This document shows positions 1 to 5,076 of a stretch of DNA of 5,966 bases, one piece after another. The notes beneath the pieces were generated by a model. That model was not told the origin of the DNA. It searched no databases and saw only the letters and a program-made list of their open reading frames with translations. Every line of letters starts with the position of its first letter. The stretch's first letter is position 1. A program made the position numbers and the translations under genes. Source of the stretch: Acidobacteriota bacterium (GTDB lineage Bacteria > Acidobacteriota > Vicinamibacteria > Vicinamibacterales > 2-12-FULL-66-21); NCBI GenBank assembly GCA_013694635.1, contig JACDCA010000453.1, positions 1 through 5,966 on the forward strand, given 5' to 3'.

Positions 1-1
1 G

Positions 2-688
2 AGTACACCAGCGCCGGTGCCGGTGCCCGTGCCGGAGGGTGCCGCAAAGCCGTCGACCGGAAGGCTGAACGTCATCACCCAACCCGCGGGCGCCAGGGTC
101 CTCATCGACGGGGTGCAGTCCGGGCACACGCCCCTCCGGCTCGATTCCGTCGCACCTGGTCGGCATACGGTGACGACGATCATCGGGGACGTCTCAACGA
201 AGCGGACCGTTCGCGTCGAAGCCGGCAAGACCGTCGTCGTCGACATTCCGGTTGCGGTCGCGGCGCGCACAGGCTGGGTCACGATCCAGTCACCGGTCAG
301 GCTCGAGGTCACGAAAGCAGGACGCCAGGTCGGCACGAGCGATCAACAGCGGATTCTGCTCGGGCCGGGCCGCCACTCGCTGACGCTCAGCAATCGCACG
401 GTCGCCTATTCGAGCGCGCACACCGTGGAGGTGACGGCCGGCCAGGAAGCGGTGCTGAAGGTCTCCCCCACCGGACGCGTGAATCTCAACGCACAGCCGT
501 GGGCCGAAGTCTGGATCGATGGCGCACGGGCCGGGGAGACGCCGCTCGCAAACCTGCAGGTGCCGCTCGGCTCCAGGCAGTTCCTCTTCAAGCACCCGCA
601 GTACGGCGAGCGCAGACTGACCGCCACCGTCTCGACGACTCCGATTGCGCTGACGGTCGATTTCACCAAGCCATCCCAGCGACCGTAG
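2..688 (+). CDS. PEGA-repeat protein, C-terminal part (5' end outside window)
   Basis: This is the C-terminal part of a larger protein: the frame is open from base 2, and the GTG at 17 lies inside a Pro/Val-rich linker (alternating P and V) with no ribosome site, so it is not taken as the start. Counting from that GTG, residues 15-80 form a PEGA domain (beta-rich; ITQPAGARVLIDGVQSG, then TPL and PGRHTV). Residues 85-150 look like a degenerate repeat (LLGPGRHSLTLSN, but no P-G-A core). Residues 153-218 form a further PEGA domain (AQPWAEVWIDGARAGETPL), ending in TAG at 686-688. PEGA repeats are usually extracytoplasmic, surface- or cell-wall-associated modules. In Acidobacteriota and Myxococcota they often follow a Ser/Thr kinase domain, a membrane helix and a Pro-rich linker. 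A kinase N-terminus here is possible, but none of it is visible. Family confidence is high; function is unknown. Confidence 0.85.
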   Translation, partial: STPAPVPVPVPEGAAKPSTGRLNVITQPAGARVLIDGVQSGHTPLRLDSVAPGRHTVTTIIGDVSTKRTVRVEAGKTVVVDIPVAVAARTGWVTIQSPVRLEVTKAGRQVGTSDQQRILLGPGRHSLTLSNRTVAYSSAHTVEVTAGQEAVLKVSPTGRVNLNAQPWAEVWIDGARAGETPLANLQVPLGSRQFLFKHPQYGERRLTATVSTTPIALTVDFTKPSQRP

Positions 689-823
689 GCCGCAACTCAC
701 ATTTCATTTTCAACTTCGTCAGGGCACGTACAGGTTTGTGCGCGCCCCGCGACACCCGCTCTTCCCCGCGCGACTTGGATTGCACTTTTCGGCGTATTCA
801 TCGCGCTCGCACGAATTGCGACG

Positions 824-838
824 TGGCACTGCGCTTGC
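824..838 (+). promoter_or_regulatory. Sigma-54 (RpoN) -24/-12 promoter
   Basis: TGGCACT-GCGC-TTGC matches the sigma-54 consensus TGGCACG-N4-TTGC at every conserved base except the seventh. The invariant GG (825-826) and GC (837-838) are separated by exactly 10 bases, as required. Transcription would begin near 850, giving a leader of about 21 bases that carries the strong ribosome site at 858-864 for the small ORF at 871. Such promoters need an enhancer-binding ATPase acting from upstream; I found no convincing upstream binding palindrome in 689-820. The call rests on motif and position only. Confidence 0.6.
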
Positions 839-857
839 CCTCGGGTCATCGTTCCCT

Positions 858-864
858 GGGGAGG
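858..864 (+). promoter_or_regulatory. Ribosome binding site of the small Cys-rich protein
   Basis: GGGGAGG lies six bases before the ATG at 871. It is the strongest Shine-Dalgarno on this strand of the window. It fixes the start of the 50-residue protein and rules out the longer in-frame extension that begins inside the PEGA gene. Confidence 0.75.
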
Positions 865-870
865 TGTCTT

Positions 871-1023
871 ATGTGGAGTTGGATCTTCTGTTACGTCAGA
901 GGGCACGATTACAGCGTGTCGTGCAACTGCGGGGCGATGTTTCTCCGCTGCGTCGCCTGCGGGCGCCGCTCGCGTGGCTGGGTCGTGCGCCACACCGGTG
1001 ACGCCACCCATGTTGAAGTCTGA
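871..1023 (+). CDS. Small Cys-rich zinc-ribbon-like protein (50 aa)
   Basis: This ORF encodes 50 residues, from ATG 871 to TGA 1021-1023. The frame stays open upstream into the PEGA gene, but the ATG at 871 has GGGGAGG six bases before it and lies 21 bases after the predicted sigma-54 transcription start, so it is chosen. The protein has five Cys: C7, C18, C20, C27 and C30, plus H12. C27-V-A-C30-G is a typical zinc knuckle, and the CYVRGHDY segment (C7, H12) resembles the Cys-x4-His half of small phage-type and bacterial zinc ribbons; C18-x-C20 is extra. A 'GRRSRGW' segment follows the second knuckle. The N-terminus (MWSWIF) is hydrophobic but too short for a membrane helix. Metal binding is inferred from Cys/His spacing. 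I do not recognise a named family or function. Confidence 0.72.
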   Translation: MWSWIFCYVRGHDYSVSCNCGAMFLRCVACGRRSRGWVVRHTGDATHVEV

Positions 1024-1035
1024 ACACTGACTTCA
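1014..1035 (+). other. Stem-loop across the stop codon of the small ORF
   Basis: TGAAGTC (1014-1020) and GACTTCA (1029-1035) form a perfect 7-bp inverted repeat with an 8-base loop that contains the TGA stop. No T-run follows, so it is not a canonical intrinsic terminator. It could stabilise the 3' end of the small mRNA or act as a weak operator. Chance occurrence is possible for a 7-bp stem. Confidence 0.35.
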
Positions 1036-1086
1036 CAGCCTCCCGCGTACCTCGGCGAACGGCGCACACTGCGGCTCAACGTAGTC

Positions 1087-1131
1087 CAGCCCTTCAGGGC
1101 TGCGGCACGCCCCCCATTCAGGGCTGCGGCA
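1087..1131 (+). repeat. REP-like palindromic repeat, two copies
   Basis: The 15-mer TTCAGGGCTGCGGCA occurs at 1093-1107 and again at 1117-1131, 24 bp apart. In the first copy the preceding CAGCCC (1087-1092) pairs with GGGCTG (1097-1102) around a TTCA loop, giving a compact 6-bp hairpin. The second copy lacks the left arm. Short GC-rich palindromes like this, lying between genes, resemble repetitive extragenic palindromes. Whether this unit recurs in the genome cannot be seen from one window. Confidence 0.55.
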
Positions 1132-1157
1132 AGCCGCCCGGCGTGGCAGATTCTGCG

Positions 1158-1166
1158 TGCTAAGAT
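1158..1166 (+). promoter_or_regulatory. Extended -10 promoter of lolA
   Basis: TGCTAAGAT fits the extended -10 element TGnTAnnnT of the housekeeping sigma factor. No good -35 hexamer lies 16-18 bp upstream, as is common for extended -10 promoters. The start would fall near 1173, giving a leader of roughly 23 bases before the ATG at 1196. The position also argues against the upstream in-frame GTG at 1157 being the lolA start. Confidence 0.45.
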
Positions 1167-1187
1167 GGCTGCAGCCCTGCCAATTCC

Positions 1188-1192
1188 GAGGA
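1188..1192 (+). promoter_or_regulatory. Ribosome binding site of lolA
   Basis: GAGGA ends three bases before the ATG at 1196. The spacing is short but usable, and it is the only purine-rich Shine-Dalgarno match ahead of either candidate start. It supports 1196 over the GTG at 1157. Confidence 0.5.
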
Positions 1193-1195
1193 TTC

Positions 1196-1870
1196 ATGCG
1201 TCGCTTTGCACCGATTTACGCCGCGCTGCTGTTCGTCCCGGCCGCCACGGCCGTGACGGCGCGTCAGGCTGTACAGCTGAGCCCGCAGCAGGTCGCAGCC
1301 GCCCTCCAGACGAAATACGACAGCGTCCGCGACTTCACGGCTGACTTCACCCAGCAGTACGAGAGCGGCATCCTGCGCAAGAAACTGACCGAGCGCGGCA
1401 AGCTCCAGATCAAGAAACCCGGCAAGATGCGGTGGGATTACACCGCACCCGACAAGAAGCTGTTCGTCTCCGACGGCAACCGCATCTACCTGTGGGTGCC
1501 CGCCGACAATCAGGTCACCGTCAGCACGGTGCCGAAAGAGGCGGAGGCGGCCACCGCGATGCAGTTCCTCACGGGCAAGGGACGTCTCGATCGGGACTTC
1601 ACCGTCTCGTTCACCAACGATCTTCCCGCGAGCACCTATGGCCTGCGGCTGGACCCGAAGCTGCAGGACCGCGATTACGACTGGCTGCAACTTGTGGTCG
1701 ACCGCCAGTCCATGCAGATCCGCTCCCTCACCGCCGCCGACCGGCAAGGGGGGCAATCGACGTTCACCTTCACGAATCTCAAGGAGAACGTCGGGTTGCC
1801 CGATACAACGTTCACGTTCAAGATCCCTCGCGGAGCAGATGTCAAAGACGCCGGCGCTTCCACGCGTTAA
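1196..1870 (+). CDS. lolA: Outer-membrane lipoprotein carrier protein LolA
   Basis: LolA is the periplasmic chaperone that takes lipoproteins released by the inner-membrane LolCDE transporter and carries them to the outer membrane. The 224-residue product, the usual family length, begins with a Sec signal peptide: Arg at 2-3, a hydrophobic stretch at about 5-18, and likely cleavage after AATA (19) or VTA (22). The mature part has the LolA order: L28-SPQQVAAALQ helix, DFTADFTQQY (47-56), GKLQIKKPGKMRWDY (68-82), then LFVSDGNRIYLWVP (89-102). The C-terminal beta strands contain WLQLVVD (163-169) and TFTFTNLKENVGLPDTTF. The ATG at 1196 is chosen because GAGGA precedes it and the signal peptide begins there; the GTG at 1157 overlaps the -10 element. 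The downstream secretin gene overlaps by 32 bp, implying one transcript and possible translational coupling. Confidence 0.92.
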   Translation: MRRFAPIYAALLFVPAATAVTARQAVQLSPQQVAAALQTKYDSVRDFTADFTQQYESGILRKKLTERGKLQIKKPGKMRWDYTAPDKKLFVSDGNRIYLWVPADNQVTVSTVPKEAEAATAMQFLTGKGRLDRDFTVSFTNDLPASTYGLRLDPKLQDRDYDWLQLVVDRQSMQIRSLTAADRQGGQSTFTFTNLKENVGLPDTTFTFKIPRGADVKDAGASTR

Positions 1871-3758
1871 TCGCGCGTCCAGGCGGATCGGGCTGGTCCT
1901 GTTCGCCTGTGCCTTGGCGACGGCCTGCGCCGCGGGCAGCGCCCTGCGCGCCGGACAGCGCGCCGAGCGCCTGCAGGACTACGACCTGGCGGTCGTCGAG
2001 TACACCAAGGCGGTGCGCGGCAATCCCAACGATCAGAACGCACGAGCGGCGCTCCAGCGCGCGCGCTTTCGCGCCTCGCAGGAGCACTTTCACCGCGGGC
2101 GCCGCCTCGCAGCCGGGGAACGCCACGAAGAATCGGTGGTCGAGTTCCAACTCGCGTCAGAGTTGAATCCGACCGACGCCGCCGTGCAGACGGCGCTCAA
2201 GGATGCACGGCAGCGCTTGCGGACGAAACTGACGGTGTCGCGCGGCGGCCGCACCGAACTGCAGGCGCTGATCGATCGGACCCGCGACCTCCCTCCCGCC
2301 GGCCAGGAGCTGCCGTCCGGGATCAAGCTGCCCGAGACGCTGCGGTTCGGCAACGGCGCCAACAGCCGCATGGTGTTCACGACGATCGCGCGCTTCGCGG
2401 ACCTGAACATCGTGTTCGATCCCGGCTTTCGCGAGGCACCGATCGCCATCGATCTGCGCAACGCCACGCTCGAAGACGCGCTGACCACCCTCACCGCGAG
2501 CACGCAGACGTTCTACCGGGTCACCGCGCCGCGCACGGTCACGATCATTCCGGATACGCCCGCCAAGCGGCGCGAGTACGAGGAAGCAATCGTCCGCACG
2601 TTTTATCTGAGCAACGCCGACATCAAGGAAGTCACGGACCTGCTCCGCATCGTCGTCGACGTCCGCTCGATTTCTCCGATCACCGCGAACAACTCGATCT
2701 CCCTCAAGGACACGCCCGAGCGCATCGCGGCGGCGGCGAAGTTGATCGCCGCCATCGACAAGGCCCGCCCCGAAGTCGTGATCGACGTGGAGTTGCTGGA
2801 AGTGGACCGGACCCGCCTGCGGGAGTACGGGCTGCAGCTCGCGTCGCCGACGAGCGATGGCCTCATCGGCATCTCCGGATCGGCGGACGTGAACCGCGAG
2901 GGGTTCACGCTTCAGACGCTGCGGAACCTGACCCAGGCCGACGTCTTTCTGTCGGGCATCCCGGGCATCTACTACCGGCTGCTGAAGAACGACATCAATA
3001 CACGCACGCTGGCGAATCCTCAGCTGCGGACGTCCGAAGGATTGCCGGCGCAGGCGCGGTTCGGCGAGCGCGTGCCAGTACCCGTCACCACCTTCGCGCC
3101 AATCGCCACCGGCGGCATCAACCAGCAGCCCATTACGTCGTTCGTCTACGAGAACATCGGCGTAAACATCGACATCACGCCGCGCACGCACCACGAAGAC
3201 GAAGTCTCGCTCGCGCTGAAACTGTCGCTGAGCAGCATTTCCGGCGTCGGGTTCGGCGGCCTTCCGACCTTCGGCAACCGCGAGGTGACGACGACGATCC
3301 GGCTGCGCGACGGCGAGACGAATATGCTGGCAGGATTGATCCGTGATGATGAGCGGACGGTGCTGGCGGGGGTGCCGGGCCTGAGCGACGTGCCGCTCAT
3401 CGGCCGCCTGTTCGCCAACAATCGGAAGCAGACGCAACAGACCGATATCGTGCTGACGTTGACGCCCCATATCGTCCGCGTGCTGGATCTCCACGAGAGC
3501 GACCTGCGGCCGTTCCGCCTGGGACGCGACTACGGATCGCCGGGGGGCGTCACTCCCGATCTTCCGCCGTTTCCCGCGATCCCTCGCGACCCGCGTGATG
3601 AACCCGCGCTTCCGGGTCCTGCACCGGTGTCTCTCCCCCTTCCTCCAGCGGCCACGGCTCCGGCGACCCCGTTTCCGCAGCCGCTGCAGGGCACAATGCC
3701 GGGCATCGTGATCCCGGTAACACCGCCAAAGAAGCCTGGCGGCGGCGGACGACGCTAG
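1839..3758 (+). CDS. GspD-like secretin with N-terminal TPRs, probable lipoprotein
   Basis: Secretins form multimeric outer-membrane channels for type II secretion, type IV pili and related systems. The ATG at 1839 has GGAG three bases upstream; the frame is open further upstream, but only as a shadow of lolA. In 639 residues: basic N-terminus, hydrophobic segment 18-28 and a lipobox-like LATA-C30, so probably a lipoprotein. Two TPR-like helical repeats follow at about 32-128. N0 (about 170-240) contains FADLNIVFDPGF and the LEDAL element. One N1 domain (about 250-310) has FYLSNADIKEVTDLLR. The secretin core is 312-548, with VPGLSDVPLIGRLF (512-525) and TDIVLTLTPHIV (535-546). A low-complexity Pro-rich tail (565-639) ends GGGGRR. 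There is no room for the N2-N3 domains of classical GspD, and the cohesin-like C-terminus of some secretin-related proteins is absent. Partner ATPase and pseudopilin genes are not in the window, so the exact system (T2SS, pilus or other) is open. Confidence 0.88.
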   Translation: MSKTPALPRVNRASRRIGLVLFACALATACAAGSALRAGQRAERLQDYDLAVVEYTKAVRGNPNDQNARAALQRARFRASQEHFHRGRRLAAGERHEESVVEFQLASELNPTDAAVQTALKDARQRLRTKLTVSRGGRTELQALIDRTRDLPPAGQELPSGIKLPETLRFGNGANSRMVFTTIARFADLNIVFDPGFREAPIAIDLRNATLEDALTTLTASTQTFYRVTAPRTVTIIPDTPAKRREYEEAIVRTFYLSNADIKEVTDLLRIVVDVRSISPITANNSISLKDTPERIAAAAKLIAAIDKARPEVVIDVELLEVDRTRLREYGLQLASPTSDGLIGISGSADVNREGFTLQTLRNLTQADVFLSGIPGIYYRLLKNDINTRTLANPQLRTSEGLPAQARFGERVPVPVTTFAPIATGGINQQPITSFVYENIGVNIDITPRTHHEDEVSLALKLSLSSISGVGFGGLPTFGNREVTTTIRLRDGETNMLAGLIRDDERTVLAGVPGLSDVPLIGRLFANNRKQTQQTDIVLTLTPHIVRVLDLHESDLRPFRLGRDYGSPGGVTPDLPPFPAIPRDPRDEPALPGPAPVSLPLPPAATAPATPFPQPLQGTMPGIVIPVTPPKKPGGGGRR

Positions 3759-5011
3759 CCTTCCCTCTCCACCGTCGCTCCCAGCAACGTCAAACGATCC
3801 ACCAGTGAGGCGTAGCCGCGCTCGACGGTCTCGACCGGCGTGACCCGGCTGACACCATCGGCGGCCAGAGCGGCCGCAATCAGCGCCATGCCGGAGCGCA
3901 GATCACGGCTGTCGAGATGCCGCCCGCGCAGCTTCGTCGGACCATTGACAATGATGCGGTGCGGATCGCAGAGAAAGAGGTCTGCGTGCATCGCGCTCAG
4001 TTGCTCCAGCGCGAACAGCCGCAGCTCGTAAAGCCAGTCGTGCACGAGCGTACGGCCGTGGGACTGAGTCGCCAGGACCGTCACCAGGCTGACCATGTCG
4101 CTGGGAAATCCCGGCCACAGGCCGGTCGTGATCCGCCCCGCAGCCTTGAGCGCCGCGCCTTCCACCTTGAAAAGGTCGTCATCGAAGGAGCACTGCAGCC
4201 CCATCTTCAACAGGGGCGCCGCAATCACTTCGAGATCCTCGCTCCGCGCGCCGGTCACTTCGATGTCGCCGCCCGTAATCGCGGCGACGACGCCCCAGCT
4301 TCCGGCTTCGATGTAATCACCCGCGAGTGTGTACGACGCCCCGCGAATCTTCTCAGAGCCCTCGACGCGGATCGTCGACGAACCCTCCCCTTCGACGTGA
4401 ACACCCATCGCACGCAGAAACCTGCACAACTCGACGACATGCGGCTCGGTTGCGGCGTGCCGGATCTCTGTCCGCCCGCGCGCTGCTGCGGCGGCGAGCA
4501 GCGCCGTCTCGGTGCCGGTGACGGACGCCTCTTCCAGGTACATGGAAGCGCCGGTCAGTCCGTTCGGGGCGACCAGTGCATGACCCGATTCGCCGAGCAC
4601 TTCCGCACCCATGTTGATCAGCGCCTGAATGTGCGTCGTGATGGTGCGCCTGGCGGGGAAATCTCCTCCTGGCCGTGCCAGCCGCGCCGAGCCACGGCGC
4701 GCGAGCAGCGGGCCCAGCAGAAGCACCGAGCCGCGGAGTCTGCCAACCATCTCCGGATCGGGCTGGTCGGACGTCACCTTCGCGCAGCGGAGGCGGAGCG
4801 TCGTCGTGCCGAGCCCTTCGACTGTCGCGCCCAGCCCTTCGAGCAGCCCGGACAGTACATGGACGTCGCGAATGCGCGGGACGTTGTGAAGCACGCACTC
4901 CTCGTCGGTGAGGAGGCACGCGGCGAGCAGTGGAAGGGCCGAGTTCTTGTTCCCTTCGACAGCCAGTTTTCCAGCAAGGCGGCGTCCGCCTTCGATGATC
5001 AACGCTCCCAT
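3755..5011 (-). CDS. murA: UDP-N-acetylglucosamine 1-carboxyvinyltransferase (MurA), Asp-type
   Basis: MurA transfers enolpyruvate from PEP to UDP-GlcNAc, the first committed step of peptidoglycan synthesis in the cytoplasm. The 418-residue length is normal, and the two inside-out alpha/beta domains are complete. Conserved substrate residues are K22-N23 (GNKNSALPLL), R121-R122 after the catalytic loop, D305 in GFPSDM, R331 in the YELR segment and R372 in DLRSG; ERGYASLVDRL is near the end. The loop that reads RPGGC in E. coli reads RPGGD here: residue 117 is Asp (codon GAT, complement of 4661-4663). Natural Asp variants in Mycobacterium tuberculosis and Chlamydia are active and insensitive to fosfomycin, so the same is inferred. 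The ATG at 5011 begins the conserved N-terminus but has no clear Shine-Dalgarno; a good one lies beyond the heptamer repeat. murB is upstream on the same strand. The TAG stop overlaps the secretin stop. Confidence 0.94.
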   Translation of the reverse strand: MGALIIEGGRRLAGKLAVEGNKNSALPLLAACLLTDEECVLHNVPRIRDVHVLSGLLEGLGATVEGLGTTTLRLRCAKVTSDQPDPEMVGRLRGSVLLLGPLLARRGSARLARPGGDFPARRTITTHIQALINMGAEVLGESGHALVAPNGLTGASMYLEEASVTGTETALLAAAAARGRTEIRHAATEPHVVELCRFLRAMGVHVEGEGSSTIRVEGSEKIRGASYTLAGDYIEAGSWGVVAAITGGDIEVTGARSEDLEVIAAPLLKMGLQCSFDDDLFKVEGAALKAAGRITTGLWPGFPSDMVSLVTVLATQSHGRTLVHDWLYELRLFALEQLSAMHADLFLCDPHRIIVNGPTKLRGRHLDSRDLRSGMALIAAALAADGVSRVTPVETVERGYASLVDRLTLLGATVEREG

Positions 5012-5061
5012 AAAGAATTCTGAAGGCTGAAGGCTGAAGGCTGAAGGCTTGATCTAGTCAC
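4999..5061 (-). CDS. Possible leader ORF upstream of murA (20 codons)
   Basis: GTG at 5061-5059 lies seven bases after AGGAG (5073-5069), a far better translation start than the murA ATG has. From it, 20 codons run through the heptamer repeat and end at TGA 5001-4999, inside the first codons of murA in another frame. If translated, ribosomes finishing here would stop 10 bases past the murA ATG, a geometry suited to reinitiation and coupling to murB. The peptide is Ser-rich and has no family resemblance. It may be a leader or simply an accident of the repeat. Confidence 0.3.
   Translation of the reverse strand: MTRSSLQPSAFSLQNSLWER
5021..5048. repeat. Tandem heptamer TGAAGGC x4
   Basis: Four perfect head-to-tail copies of TGAAGGC (GCCTTCA on the gene strand) fill nearly half of the 65-bp murB-murA gap and end nine bases before the murA ATG. 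A seven-base unit is not a multiple of three, so copy-number change by slippage alters the reading frame between the GTG at 5061 and murA. Perfect identity of the copies indicates recent expansion or active maintenance. Confidence 0.95.
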
Positions 5062-5068
5062 AACTCAA

Positions 5069-5073
5069 CTCCT
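5069..5073 (-). promoter_or_regulatory. Shine-Dalgarno AGGAG in the murB-murA gap
   Basis: AGGAG on the minus strand lies seven bases before GTG 5061, with optimal spacing. It starts four bases after the murB stop. It is the only strong ribosome site in the gap and is 57 bases from the murA ATG, too far to serve it directly. Confidence 0.5.
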
Positions 5074-5076
5074 GTC

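Noticed and set aside
775..800. Sigma-70 promoter TTGGAT...TATTCA
   Set aside because: The hexamers are only 14 bp apart and match poorly; the sigma-54 element just downstream fits far better.
499..870. Long version of the small Cys-rich ORF starting inside the PEGA gene
   Set aside because: The upstream part is an Arg/Ala shadow of the PEGA coding region, while a strong Shine-Dalgarno and promoter sit right before ATG 871.
738..1001. 87-codon forward frame in the PEGA-lolA gap
   Set aside because: It has no ribosome site, is Arg/Leu-rich, and overlaps the better-supported small gene in another frame.
1087..1131. CRISPR-like array
   Set aside because: There are only two 15-bp copies with a 9-bp gap; they are too short and too close for repeat-spacer units.
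1157..1195. GTG 1157 as the lolA start
   Set aside because: It overlaps the extended -10 element, lacks a ribosome site and would put 13 extra residues ahead of a normal signal peptide.
1638..1838. Upstream extension of the secretin frame into lolA
   Set aside because: These 67 codons are an Arg/Ser/Pro-rich shadow of lolA. The signal and lipobox begin only after ATG 1839, which has GGAG just upstream.
2157..3494. 445-codon open frame antisense to the secretin gene
   Set aside because: The composition is Arg/Gly/Asp-rich with no recognisable domain, as expected from the complement of GC-rich coding DNA. The sense frame has a complete secretin domain order.
3700..3800. Bidirectional terminator between the secretin gene and murA
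   Set aside because: The genes overlap at CTAG, and no stem followed by a T-run is visible on either strand.
3917..5023. 368-codon open frame opposite murA
   Set aside because: It lies wholly opposite a full-length conserved murA, with His/Arg/Gln-rich composition and no domain; it is a coding shadow.
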